The position numbers were made by a program, and so were the translations under genes. From SIG435 sp045530725 (lineage in GTDB: Bacteria > Bacillota > Clostridia > UMGS1810): 64,000 nucleotides of DNA. Location: NCBI GenBank assembly GCA_045530725.1, contig JAZSCT010000021.1, forward strand, positions 1 through 64,000, read 5' to 3'. The notes beneath the pieces were generated by a model. It saw only the letters and a program-made list of their open reading frames with translations. It had not been told where the DNA came from and did not search any database. Shown here in pieces: positions 41,157-49,389 of the stretch; within the stretch, counting starts at the first letter, position 1, and each line of letters begins with the position of its first letter.

Positions 41157-42356
41157 TTATTTTGTATAAGATGCCTTAACCTCACCAACGTCATCCTTAT
41201 CTACAACGCCATCAAGGTTAACATCGCCATACAATGGGAGGCTTACATCAAATGACTTAACTGCAACGCTGTCTGCAACTGTAACTTCTGCAGAAGCAGG
41301 AGACATCTGATATACACTCATATCGAATGTATCTACATAAGATGCAGAAACGATAACCTTGTATGTACCTGCGCCTACGCTGAATGAGTAAGAACCGTCA
41401 GCAGCTGAAAGTGTCACACCCTTAAGTGTTTCTCCCTGATAGAGGTAAACAAGTGCATTTTCAAGAGGCATTTCAAGATCTACACTATTGATGACACCTG
41501 AGATACCGAGTGTTGCAATTGAGTAGTTAAGAGTTGCGCTGAAGTCTGCTTCGAGGATAGAAACAGAGATAACACCATTGTTTACTACGATTGTAGCCAT
41601 TGTTGTAACATCTGTTTCTTCGCCTGTTGCTACACCGTCTTCAAGTTTGATCTTCTTAACGATTACATCAGCCTTCGCTTCTGCATCTGTGGTAAATGTT
41701 GTCTTACCACTCTTGAATGATGCAGCATAATCGTAAGTGATGTTTGCAACTGTGAATGCGATTGAAGTAACCTTGTTACCTGTAAAATATACATCAAATA
41801 CGCCGTTATTTTCTGTAAGTGTACATGATGATGTGATGTCTTCTATGTCACCTTCAACACCATCTACATATTTAGTTCTCATAACCTGAACGTCAGCCTT
41901 CGCTTCTGCTGCTGATTCGAACTTACCGTCAAGGCTTGTCTTGAAGGATGCAGCATATGTATAAGTAACAACTGACTGATCATTAAGAGTAATAGACTGT
42001 GAATACTTTTTAGCTTCGTCAAGTGAAGAACCACCGATATAAACATCTACAGAAGTAACGCCGATTTCGTGAGCTCTTTCATCAACCGGGAGGTCAAATG
42101 ATACATTACCATTTGCATCTGTAACCGGTTTCTGGTCAATATTTACAATTTCATTGTCTGCAACTGTAGCGAGATCAACGCCACTTTTAACAATGATAAC
42201 TGTACTTTCTTCACCCTGGGAATAACCACCAAGTGATACTGTGATTGTGTCGCCTTCGTATGTTACGCTTGTGTAGTCTGCTTCTGCAAGACATGGCATA
42301 GCGAACATAAGAGAAACGAGTGCAAGAGCAATAACTCTTGTAAGGATTTTTTTCAT
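41157..42356 (-). CDS. secreted repeat protein ending in a half dockerin
   Basis: A 399-residue exported protein (signal peptide 1-25, ending CLA-EAD). Two copies of the repeat module seen in the 1236-residue neighbour occupy about 135-285 (AASFKTSLDGKFESAAEAKADV and AASFKSGKTTFTTDAEAKADV). A carboxypeptidase-regulatory-like Ig domain follows (ENALVYLYQGETLKGV...SYSFSVGAGTYKVIV). The chain ends with one dockerin-type loop DVNLDGVVDKDD and stops ten residues later, so only half of a normal two-loop dockerin is present. The ATG at 42356 is preferred. An upstream ATG abuts AAGGAG too closely. It has its own promoter and a long leader. Confidence 0.75.
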   Translation of the reverse strand: MKKILTRVIALALVSLMFAMPCLAEADYTSVTYEGDTITVSLGGYSQGEESTVIIVKSGVDLATVADNEIVNIDQKPVTDANGNVSFDLPVDERAHEIGVTSVDVYIGGSSLDEAKKYSQSITLNDQSVVTYTYAASFKTSLDGKFESAAEAKADVQVMRTKYVDGVEGDIEDITSSCTLTENNGVFDVYFTGNKVTSIAFTVANITYDYAASFKSGKTTFTTDAEAKADVIVKKIKLEDGVATGEETDVTTMATIVVNNGVISVSILEADFSATLNYSIATLGISGVINSVDLEMPLENALVYLYQGETLKGVTLSAADGSYSFSVGAGTYKVIVSASYVDTFDMSVYQMSPASAEVTVADSVAVKSFDVSLPLYGDVNLDGVVDKDDVGEVKASYTK

Positions 42357-42371
42357 AACCTTCTCCATCTC

Positions 42372-42506
42372 CTTCCACTTTTTAAAAAGCAGTATAATAT
42401 ATTGTTTTTAAGCGATGATGTACGGCAACCCGCACTTTTGGGTACAGTTTCCCCACACCACATAAAGATACATATTTATTATAAATGAAACACCACGTAT
42501 TTTCAA
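42372..42506 (-). promoter_or_regulatory. promoter and 110-base leader of the half-dockerin gene
   Basis: TTGAAA (42501-42506) and TATAAT (42478-42483) on the minus strand are 17 bases apart. The transcript would have a leader of about 110 bases containing TGTAC...GTACA and CCC/GGG pairings at 42417-42446. This G-rich patch stands out in AT-rich surroundings. I do not recognise a known riboswitch. Confidence 0.6.
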
Positions 42507-42636
42507 GTGTTTTTTCAAATATTTTTGTTTTTGTTATTTTGCATAAACTTTGGTGTTTATTTTTATTCAAATTACCTACAAAAATGTGCACTTCAAAAAT
42601 CCCTACACAATATATAGAGGCAAAGTGCACTTTGCT

Positions 42637-43605
42637 TCAGTCTATTCTTTCTGTTTTTCCTTCTGTATCTATCAGTATAAAGGATAGATCTTTATCTTCG
42701 GCACAGAGTTTCTCTGCAAGTTTTTTCCCTGATACAAAAACTGCCGTGGAATATGCATCACACATTTCACTTGACTTATTTATCACAGTAACGCTCTTAA
42801 GTCCCGAATCAGCAGGATATCCGTCAAAGGGATTTATGATATGATGATAATATATGCCGCCTTTTTCAAAACCTCTCTCATAGCCTCCGCCTGTTACCAG
42901 GGAAGTATTCTTCGCATTTATCACTTCTAAGTATTCCCCTCTTTTGCCATCAGGATTCTGAATACCTATTCTGTATTCATCATCCCCCATACAATAGATA
43001 TTGCCTCCCAGATCAAGAAGTGCTTTTTTGTACGAATGGTTCTTTATAATCTCACAAAGCCTGTCTGCGGCATAGCCTTTTGCCACAGCACCAAGGTCCA
43101 GTTTTGTATAAGGGGAAGAAAAGCCTATTTTTGTATCAGGATAGAATACTATATTATTATAGGAAACTTTTTTTAAGGTTTCTTCTATCTGATATTCCGA
43201 GGGCACAATATTTTTTCCGCTATTTATATCCCACAAATCAACAAGGGGTTTGATAGTAATATCAAATGCTCCATCTGTATCCTTTGAATAACCTACACTT
43301 CTTTCTATAAGGCTATAGAGTTCTTCAGATACTTTCACAGGGGATATGGAACCCTTGTCATTAAGCAGGGATATCTCACTTTTGGTGGAATGGACGTTAA
43401 AAAGTTTATCCAGTCTGTAGATTTCTCTTTCACACTCCTGAAGGATCTCATCAGAATCCTTTGCCGTCACAGTAAGATTTATAATGGTGTCAAAGGCAAA
43501 GAATGTGGTCTTCTTCGTTTCATATCTAGAATTAAGATATATATATCCTGAAAAAGCAAGTGAAATTATTATTATCGCTGAAAGTATGAGAATGAATTTT
43601 TTCAT
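42637..43605 (-). CDS. apbE: FAD:protein FMN transferase
   Basis: A 322-residue ApbE-family enzyme that attaches FMN through a phosphodiester to threonine in flavoproteins such as Rnf or Nqr subunits. One N-terminal membrane helix (about 4-24) anchors it outside the membrane. There is no lipobox cysteine. Family segments include AFDTIINL, the KLDLGAVAKGYAAD motif, ALLDLGGNIYCMG, and the metal-binding MCDAYSTAVFV near the C-terminus. It starts 16 bases after the M14 peptidase gene. No Rnf or Nqr genes are in the window, so its target lies elsewhere. Confidence 0.92.
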   Translation of the reverse strand: MKKFILILSAIIIISLAFSGYIYLNSRYETKKTTFFAFDTIINLTVTAKDSDEILQECEREIYRLDKLFNVHSTKSEISLLNDKGSISPVKVSEELYSLIERSVGYSKDTDGAFDITIKPLVDLWDINSGKNIVPSEYQIEETLKKVSYNNIVFYPDTKIGFSSPYTKLDLGAVAKGYAADRLCEIIKNHSYKKALLDLGGNIYCMGDDEYRIGIQNPDGKRGEYLEVINAKNTSLVTGGGYERGFEKGGIYYHHIINPFDGYPADSGLKSVTVINKSSEMCDAYSTAVFVSGKKLAEKLCAEDKDLSFILIDTEGKTERID

Positions 43606-43620
43606 AATGTATCTCCGTAT

Positions 43621-44511
43621 TTAATGTTTCGTGATTTCCTTTATTATATTATAGCACGGTTCTTTTAAATTTTCAAACTGTGAAAAGGGGAGGGGGTTTT
43701 TTCCTCGTCCCAACTCAATGGTAAACGAGGGAAGATTCATACTGTCCATTGCCCAGTCCTTGAATCCCGAGCAACTTGCTACACCTTCGGGCATACTAAG
43801 TTCATAGCCTGACACTTCCGCCAGAGCCTTTGCAGTATCTTTGTACCACACATCCTTCCAGTCACCGGGATATATCACTTCTCCCTGAGTATGAAAGGCA
43901 AGGGCAAAACGGAAGGGGATTTTTTCGCATAAAGTTTTTACCGCCTGAGTTTCAGGTTCGCTGAAAGGGTATTTACCCGAATACCTTGTATAATGAGGGG
44001 AATCTATGCCGCTTATTTCAGCAAGATGCACACCTTCGTAAAAGCGGCAGTCGTAATTGTGATTAAGATCTACTCCTCTTATATTTGCCTGCCAGTATAA
44101 AGGGATTTTTTCTTGAGGGAGTATGCCAGTAACATCTTTGAAGTAAGGGTGCGACGAATGAATGGAATTTAACACAATATCCACTCCGTCAGGGTTAAGT
44201 TGTGGAATAATAAAAAATTCTGTTTCTGAGTAAATATCATAGGCATCTTCGTCAAAAAACTTTTCATTATTCTTTATACAACGGGAAAAATCACCCACAA
44301 ACCCCACCGAAAGTGCACCTGTTATCCACTCAAGAGCGTGATGAGTGGATATAATGAGGATTTTTTTATTTCCTTTCCCCACTTTGATACACCATATATC
44401 CTTTTGCATATGAGATCTGCCCACAGAAAACATTTTTAAAAAAGGATAGGAAGATACAAGTCTTCTTAAGCAAAATGTAAGTTTGTTGTAACTGAGATTG
44501 TCAAGATTCAA
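43621..44511 (-). CDS. M14 family zinc carboxypeptidase (peptidoglycan-type)
   Basis: A 296-residue M14 metallopeptidase, probably related to gamma-D-glutamyl-diamino acid peptidases that cut peptidoglycan stem peptides. Zinc ligands are H58 and E61 (THHALEW) and a later histidine (ALAFHTQGEV). GVDLNHNYD holds substrate residues, and the catalytic glutamate is in FTIELGRGKN. No signal peptide or LysM domain is present, so it may work in the cytoplasm on recycled peptides. The start is TTG at 44511, with AAGGAG eight bases before it. Confidence 0.88.
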   Translation of the reverse strand: MNLDNLSYNKLTFCLRRLVSSYPFLKMFSVGRSHMQKDIWCIKVGKGNKKILIISTHHALEWITGALSVGFVGDFSRCIKNNEKFFDEDAYDIYSETEFFIIPQLNPDGVDIVLNSIHSSHPYFKDVTGILPQEKIPLYWQANIRGVDLNHNYDCRFYEGVHLAEISGIDSPHYTRYSGKYPFSEPETQAVKTLCEKIPFRFALAFHTQGEVIYPGDWKDVWYKDTAKALAEVSGYELSMPEGVASCSGFKDWAMDSMNLPSFTIELGRGKNPLPFSQFENLKEPCYNIIKEITKH

Positions 44512-44539
44512 TATGTTTTCTCCTTTCTGTCAAAGATAG

Positions 44540-44573
44540 ATAAAAAAAGATGCACCTTATCCGGTACATCTTT
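44540..44573 (-). terminator. terminator of the uppS-cdsA-dxr-rseP operon
   Basis: On the minus strand AAAGATGTACC pairs with GGTGCATCTTT (one G-T pair; 44546-44556 and 44563-44573), followed by TTTTAT. It lies 22 bases after the rseP stop codon and separates the operon from the M14 and apbE genes. Confidence 0.82.
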
Positions 44574-44594
44574 ATGAAAAAATATATAATTTTA

Positions 44595-45635
44595 TTACAA
44601 GCCTATAAGCCTTCGGATGTCATTGAATGTAATCACAATCATCAATACCATCAACAGGGCAAATCCTATGAAATGCACCCAGGCTTCTTTGTCCTGTGGA
44701 ACGGGCTTTCTGAAAATCATCTCTATAAGAACGAAGAATATCCTTCCCCCGTCCAGAGCAGGAAGAGGGAGAAGATTCATAATACCAAGATTTACCGAAA
44801 GCATCGCCATAAGAGACATCAGGCTTAACAGTCCCATCTTTGCCGCATTGCCGATTTCCTTAACAATGCCCACAGGACCTGAAACGGAATCTGCAGGTAC
44901 ATTTCCCGTAAACAAATCCACAAAACTTGTCACAATGAGTTTTGTCATAAACACAAACTCGTCTGCAGATGCCTTTACTACATTTAAAAATGTCTTTTCA
45001 AGAACGTCAGGCTGAAATCCGTATATAAATCTTCCTGTTTTTTCGCCGTTTTCGTTTATTTCTTCTTTCTTTGTAATGTATTTTCTTACAACGCCCTCTT
45101 TTGTTTCAAAAGTAACCGTCACATCATTTTCATACTTGTTTCTATATTCGAAATATGTGATATCGTTGTAGGAATCGATATCCGAAGAATAGTTTTTTCC
45201 TTCCAGACGGATAATTCTGTCGCCGGGCTTAACTCCCGCATCAAAAAATGCGCTGTTCTCAGAGACAACCGCAATCTGTGATGTGGGCACAACCACATTT
45301 GAAATAATAATCACAAATATTATAAATCCCAGCAGAAGATTCATAAATCCGCCTGCAAAAAGCACAAGAAATCTTTTAAGAGGAGATTTGTTGCAAAGAG
45401 CACCGGGAGAATTACTCTCCTCATCTTCTCCTTCAAGTTTCACATAGCCGCCAATGGGAAGAAGTCTTACAGAATATGCAGTCTCTTTCCCTTTGAAACC
45501 AAAGAGTTTGGGCCCCATACCTATGGCAAATTCATGAACGGTAACTCCCACCGCCTTTGCGGCAATGAAATGGCCGAATTCGTGAATAAATATTAATAAA
45601 CAAAATACAACTACTGATGCAACAAGGGTAATCAT
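44595..45635 (-). CDS. rseP: site-2 membrane metalloprotease
   Basis: A 346-residue RseP/RasP intramembrane zinc protease that cuts anti-sigma factors and signal peptide remnants. The active site is H18-E-F-G-H22 in the first helix, and the third metal ligand lies in the LPALDGGR segment near residue 293. A PDZ domain (about 105-195) lies between, and four membrane helices are visible. It closes the uppS-cdsA-dxr-rseP operon. In many Firmicutes ispG would follow, but here a terminator does. Confidence 0.94.
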   Translation of the reverse strand: MITLVASVVVFCLLIFIHEFGHFIAAKAVGVTVHEFAIGMGPKLFGFKGKETAYSVRLLPIGGYVKLEGEDEESNSPGALCNKSPLKRFLVLFAGGFMNLLLGFIIFVIIISNVVVPTSQIAVVSENSAFFDAGVKPGDRIIRLEGKNYSSDIDSYNDITYFEYRNKYENDVTVTFETKEGVVRKYITKKEEINENGEKTGRFIYGFQPDVLEKTFLNVVKASADEFVFMTKLIVTSFVDLFTGNVPADSVSGPVGIVKEIGNAAKMGLLSLMSLMAMLSVNLGIMNLLPLPALDGGRIFFVLIEMIFRKPVPQDKEAWVHFIGFALLMVLMIVITFNDIRRLIGL

Positions 45636-45654
45636 TCACATTTACCTTTCATTT

Positions 45655-46806
45655 TTATTTTTTCAAAAGAGAATACACTTTTTCTCTGGCATACCTGTCT
45701 GCCTCAAGGATACCATCTACTGTGACAATCTCCTGATTTGAAAAATCTTCCATAGCCCTCTCTATTAACTCACTTATCTGAGTATATCTGATTTTGTCGT
45801 TTAAGAAAAGTTCCACACAAGCCTCATTTGCACCATTTAATACTGCACACATAAGACCGCCTGACTTAATAGCATCAAATGCAAGTCTTAAGCAGGGGAA
45901 TGTTTCATAATCGGGCTTTTCGAAATTCAGAGACTTGATTTCGAAGAGATTTAAAGGCTTTGATACCGAATATTTCCTTTCGGGGAAATTGATGGCATAA
46001 CTTATGGGAAGTCTCATATCGGGAGAGCCCATTTGTGCAATAATGGAATTATCCTCAAACTCAACCATAGAGTGAATGACACTTTCAGGATGGACTATGG
46101 GTATGATTCTGTCACAATCCACATCGAAAAGCCATCTGGCTTCTATCACTTCCAACCCTTTGTTCATAAGGGTTGAACTGTCAATGGTAATCTTTGCTCC
46201 CATATCCCAGTTGGGGTGCTTAAGCGCCTGTTCTTTGGTAACACTTTCAAGATACTCTTTTGTCTTTCCCCTGAAAGGTCCTCCTGACGCAGTAAGCCAT
46301 ATATTTTTTATTTTATCCCTGTTTTCCCCGTTTAAACATTGAAATATGGCGCTGTGTTCGCTGTCAACGGGAAGAATACTTGCTCCCATTTCTTTTGCCA
46401 GTTGTGTCACCACTTCTCCGCCTGTAACGAGGGTTTCTTTATTTGCAAGAGCGATATCCTTCTTTTCGCAAAGGGCTGATATTGTAGGCACAAGTCCCGA
46501 TATTCCCACAAGGGAATTAAGCACCATATCAGCATCGCCAAAGGTCGCAGCTTGGATTATGCCATCTGATCCTGCAGAAAGTTTTATGTCTATATCTTTG
46601 CAACGTGCTTTCAGATCAGAATAGAGACTTTCGTCACCTATGGCTGCAAATTTTGGTTTGTATTTTCTTATCTGCTGTTCTAGAAGTTTTGTATTTTTGT
46701 TTGCAGTAAGACATACCGCCTCTGTATTGGATGTTACATCTCCTATTACATCAAGGGCCTGAGTGCCGATAGAACCTGTGGAACCCAGGATGGATATTTT
46801 TTTCAT
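45655..46806 (-). CDS. dxr: 1-deoxy-D-xylulose 5-phosphate reductoisomerase
   Basis: A 383-residue enzyme that makes 2-C-methyl-D-erythritol 4-phosphate, the first committed step of the MEP pathway. The NADPH site is GSTGSIGTQ (8-16). The ANKETLVTGG segment and the metal site PVDSEHSAIFQ follow, with SGGPFRG and WDMGAKITIDSSTLMNKGLEVIEA in the catalytic domain. It supplies the same pathway as the ispH part of the gene at 14895. Gaps to cdsA and rseP are about 20 bases. Confidence 0.97.
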   Translation of the reverse strand: MKKISILGSTGSIGTQALDVIGDVTSNTEAVCLTANKNTKLLEQQIRKYKPKFAAIGDESLYSDLKARCKDIDIKLSAGSDGIIQAATFGDADMVLNSLVGISGLVPTISALCEKKDIALANKETLVTGGEVVTQLAKEMGASILPVDSEHSAIFQCLNGENRDKIKNIWLTASGGPFRGKTKEYLESVTKEQALKHPNWDMGAKITIDSSTLMNKGLEVIEARWLFDVDCDRIIPIVHPESVIHSMVEFEDNSIIAQMGSPDMRLPISYAINFPERKYSVSKPLNLFEIKSLNFEKPDYETFPCLRLAFDAIKSGGLMCAVLNGANEACVELFLNDKIRYTQISELIERAMEDFSNQEIVTVDGILEADRYAREKVYSLLKK

Positions 46807-46826
46807 AAGTAGTATTCACCTTCAGT

Positions 46827-47654
46827 CTAAAGTATTGGAAGGTACTGCATAAAGTAGTACATAAGAGGTGCTACAAAAAGTACAGAATCAAATCTGTCAA
46901 GAATGCCGCCGTGTCCCGGGATAAGAGAACCATAGTCCTTCACTCCGTGTTCCCTCTTGATACAGGATGCGGCAAGGTCTCCGAACTGGGAAATCACAGA
47001 AGAAATAGCCGCAAATATAAGAAGATTTGCAACCTTTGGGAAATAGCCCAGTTTTGATATTATCACACCGTATATAAATGCCACTACCATACATCCGATT
47101 GTACCACCGATACTTCCTTCGATGGTCTTTTTGGGGCTGACTTTCTCTATAAGTTTGTGTTTGCCGAAAAACACTCCGCTAAAATATGCCAAAGTATCCG
47201 TAGCCCAGGGAGAAAGAAGCACCAGCCATATAAGAGCCTCTCCTCCTCTTGATGCACGGATAAGTGCAACGTATGAGAAGAATACCACAACATAAAACGT
47301 GAAGAATATATTTTCTGCTATAAGTGAAAATCTTGTCTCGCCATACTTAAGCACCGCATAAATAAGACAGATTATCACATACAAAACGGTCATTACCACC
47401 ATTATTTCTTCGAATTTAAGAGGGCAAAGACCCATACAACTGAGAATGTAAATAGAATTTACCCCTAGAGAATAAATAATATTTACAAAGAAAAGGTATT
47501 TGTCACTATCCAGAACACCGATAGCCTTCGACCCTTCATATACAGCCACAAGCGAAATAAGAGCCATAGATATACCAAGAGTAAGTTTTCCCAAAGAAAG
47601 AATAACTATAGCAATTATTACCATGCAAATCCCTGACAAAATACGGGTTTTCAT
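46827..47654 (-). CDS. cdsA: phosphatidate cytidylyltransferase
   Basis: A 275-residue integral membrane enzyme that makes CDP-diacylglycerol from phosphatidic acid and CTP. Seven or eight membrane helices are visible, and the CdsA signature LIPGHGGILDRFDSVL lies near the C-terminus. ATG 47654 lies one base after the uppS stop codon (TGATATG), and its GGGGGAG site is inside the uppS coding end. This shows coupled translation. The frame open to 47669 lacks a site. Confidence 0.95.
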   Translation of the reverse strand: MKTRILSGICMVIIAIVILSLGKLTLGISMALISLVAVYEGSKAIGVLDSDKYLFFVNIIYSLGVNSIYILSCMGLCPLKFEEIMVVMTVLYVIICLIYAVLKYGETRFSLIAENIFFTFYVVVFFSYVALIRASRGGEALIWLVLLSPWATDTLAYFSGVFFGKHKLIEKVSPKKTIEGSIGGTIGCMVVAFIYGVIISKLGYFPKVANLLIFAAISSVISQFGDLAASCIKREHGVKDYGSLIPGHGGILDRFDSVLFVAPLMYYFMQYLPIL

Positions 47655-47655
47655 A

Positions 47656-48402
47656 TCAAACTCCCCCAAATCTTCTGTTTCTCTGCTGAAAATCTATAAT
47701 AGCCTTTTCCATTTTCTTTGGCACAAAATCAGGCCAGAGAATATCTGAAAACCAGAATTCGCTGTAAGCACATTGCCAGAGAAGGAAATTTGAAAGGCGG
47801 AGTTCTCCGCTCGGTCTGATGATAAGATCAGGATCAGGAGCGAAGGATGTGTAGAGACGGTCGTTGATGTCCTTTTCTGTAATAGCATCGGGATCAATCT
47901 TTCCTGATGCTACATCCTCTGCAATAAGTCTTACGGCATTTACAAGTTCTTCTCTTCCGCCGTAATTTAAGCAAAGGTTTACATTGAGTTCATCATTCAT
48001 TTCAGATTTTTTCTCTACTTCTTCCATAAGGTCGCAGATTTCAGGATCTATACCTTCTCTTGTGCCGAGAAATCTTACCCTTGCTTTCTTGTCGCCCATA
48101 AGTTTGTCATAATCGTGCATATACTGAACGAAAAGTCTCATCAATGCATCTACTTCATCCTTAGGTCTTTTCCAGTTTTCGGTAGAGAAACAGTAGAGAG
48201 TAATATTCTTTATACCGATATCACCTGCATACTGAATAATCTTTTCGAGATTTTTCGCTCCCACAACGTGCCCGGCACTTCTCGGGAGACCTCTCTTCTT
48301 CGCCCATCTGCCGTTGCCGTCCATAATAACCGCCACGTGATTAGGGATGTTTGACATATCAAGTTTTTGTGAATGAGTCTTACTTTTAAAAATCTTAAGC
48401 AT
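47656..48402 (-). CDS. uppS: isoprenyl transferase (undecaprenyl diphosphate synthase)
   Basis: A 248-residue cis-prenyltransferase that makes undecaprenyl diphosphate, the wall-lipid carrier precursor. The catalytic aspartate is D28 in VIMDGNGRWAKKRGLPR. The family segments TLYCFSTENWKRP, LNVNLCLNYGGREEL and DPDLIIRPSGELRLSNFLLWQ follow. GGAGGACGG lies before the ATG. It has its own promoter (48482-48510), unlike the common arrangement where frr is directly upstream. Confidence 0.96.
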   Translation of the reverse strand: MLKIFKSKTHSQKLDMSNIPNHVAVIMDGNGRWAKKRGLPRSAGHVVGAKNLEKIIQYAGDIGIKNITLYCFSTENWKRPKDEVDALMRLFVQYMHDYDKLMGDKKARVRFLGTREGIDPEICDLMEEVEKKSEMNDELNVNLCLNYGGREELVNAVRLIAEDVASGKIDPDAITEKDINDRLYTSFAPDPDLIIRPSGELRLSNFLLWQCAYSEFWFSDILWPDFVPKKMEKAIIDFQQRNRRFGGV

Positions 48403-48481
48403 ATCCGTCCTCCAAAAAAGATTCTGTGATTTGAAACCTTCTCATATGTGCAAAACAACAAAAATGCACATTATTATATAT

Positions 48482-48510
48482 ATTATACAATAAAATATTA
48501 ATAACTGCAA
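48482..48510 (-). promoter_or_regulatory. promoter of the uppS operon
   Basis: TTGCAG (48505-48510) and TATAAT (48482-48487) on the minus strand, 17 bases apart. It explains how uppS is expressed although it is cut off from frr. Confidence 0.82.
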
Positions 48511-48558
48511 GATGAAGATGCAAAAAGACTCTCCAACCATTTTTCAGAATAACTATGC

Positions 48559-48600
48559 CAAAAAATCACACCAAAAGTGACCGTCCATTTTGGTGTGATT
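48559..48600 (-). terminator. terminator of the DUF6809-like gene
   Basis: AATCACACCAAAA pairs with TTTTGGTGTGATT (48564-48576 and 48588-48600), followed on the minus strand by TTTTTTGG. The loop holds GACCGTCC, also seen in a hairpin at 55252. Confidence 0.88.
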
Positions 48601-48608
48601 TTAATGTT

Positions 48609-48890
48609 TCAGTATTTATTTTTAAGACATATACCGAGATCATACATACACTTCATCCCGTTTCCAAACCTTTTGAGATCGTTATATTCATTGTACATCT
48701 GCATTGCCCCCAGAAGTCTTTGCATTAAAACATCCTGCTTGGGAGTGAGTTCTGCCCTGAGATTTTCAACACATTCATTAAGATGATTATAACGTTTTGC
48801 GTATTCCTTGTCACACCACTTGTCTCTTTCTATAGATTTTTGTTGTTTCAAGTATATATCTCTTATAATATCATCTTCCATAAAAAACAT
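48609..48890 (-). CDS. 93-residue protein, DUF6809-like
   Basis: A small, helix-rich cytoplasmic protein (MEDDIIRDIYLKQQKSIERD, then CVENLRAELTPKQDVLMQRL, and FGNGMKCMYDLGICL at the end). The pattern of two helices plus a C-terminal G-hydrophobic stretch resembles DUF6809, an uncharacterised Firmicutes family. The ATG at 48890 has GGGGGA seven bases upstream. Longer frames run through a terminator hairpin and are rejected. The gene lies in the insertion that separates frr from uppS, downstream of the hairpin unit at 48910-49099, which may control it by attenuation. Confidence 0.7.
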   Translation of the reverse strand: MFFMEDDIIRDIYLKQQKSIERDKWCDKEYAKRYNHLNECVENLRAELTPKQDVLMQRLLGAMQMYNEYNDLKRFGNGMKCMYDLGICLKNKY

Positions 48891-48909
48891 AACAATCCCC
48901 CATTCAATT

Positions 48910-48936
48910 AAAAAAGGCGCCGGAAGAACCGACGCC
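48910..48936 (-). terminator. terminator in front of the DUF6809-like gene
   Basis: On the minus strand GGCGTCGG pairs with CCGGCGCC (one G-T pair, loop TTCTT) followed by TTTTTT. It stands 20 bases before the start codon of the 93-residue gene, so it either ends a separate small RNA or works as an attenuator. Confidence 0.85.
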
Positions 48937-48952
48937 AAAAAACGTACGACTC

Positions 48953-49069
48953 TTTTTGCGCACAACAAAAGAATACAAATAAGACAACTCCGTTGTAAGA
49001 GTACGTACATTTTTTACAATGTAACAAGTTGCCTATATGTATTCGTTATTTAATTGTTGTGCGCAAAAA
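48953..49069 (-). ncRNA. long imperfect hairpin RNA candidate
   Basis: The ends TTTTTGCGCACAACA (48953-48967) and TGTTGTGCGCAAAAA (49055-49069) pair perfectly over 15 bases. Inside, AATACA-ATA-CAACT segments pair again and a TTGTAA/TTACAA hairpin caps the rod. A promoter (49071-49099) sits at its 5' side and a terminator (48910-48936) at its 3' side, predicting an RNA of about 155 bases. Its shape, a long hairpin with internal loops, recalls 6S RNA, but the sequence alone does not prove that. Confidence 0.6.
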
Positions 49070-49070
49070 T

Positions 49071-49099
49071 ATTATACACCAAAAAGAATTTTTTAGCAA
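49071..49099 (-). promoter_or_regulatory. promoter of the hairpin RNA unit
   Basis: TTGCTA (49094-49099) and TATAAT (49071-49076) on the minus strand, 17 bases apart. The start point would fall inside the right arm of the hairpin. Confidence 0.7.
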
Positions 49100-49162
49100 C
49101 AAAAAGTTTGTATATTATCAAAAGTTAACAAACAGAACTTAATTTCACTACAAAAGACAGAT

Positions 49163-49389
49163 TTTGAGAAGTTGGAAAAAATGTTCAGAGTGGACAAACA
49201 GAGCCAAAGTTGTATGTTTATACTACGAAGGCGAATGTTTGTTCACAGTAAAAAGGCACATAAAACAAGAAAACATCGCCCGATAAGGCAATGTTTTCCA
49301 CATTAATAAGATTAATTTGTATTTCTTATAATATCCTTTTATAAAGTCCCTGCCTTTTTACGTTCTGGACTTTTTTTACTCTTCTCAAA
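49163..49389 (-). ncRNA. structured intergenic element, copy 2 of 3
   Basis: This 227-base copy has the closing stem TTTGAGAAG/CTTCTCAAA (49163-49171 with 49381-49389), which includes the frr stop codon. The arm stem is GTAAAAAGGCA/TGCCTTTTTAC (49248-49258, 49351-49361). The inner hairpin is GAAAACATTGCC/GGCGATGTTTTC with a U-rich tail on the minus strand. The core is GAACAAAC...GTTTGTCC with GTAGTAT/ATACAAC inside. In the minus direction it forms the 3' untranslated region of frr. It shares helices, but few stem bases outside the core, with copy 1 at 10654. Confidence 0.7.

Noticed and set aside
42357..42640. Known riboswitch (c-di-GMP, ydaO, TPP, cobalamin or T-box) before the dockerin gene
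   Set aside because: None of the conserved core sequences of these classes is present.
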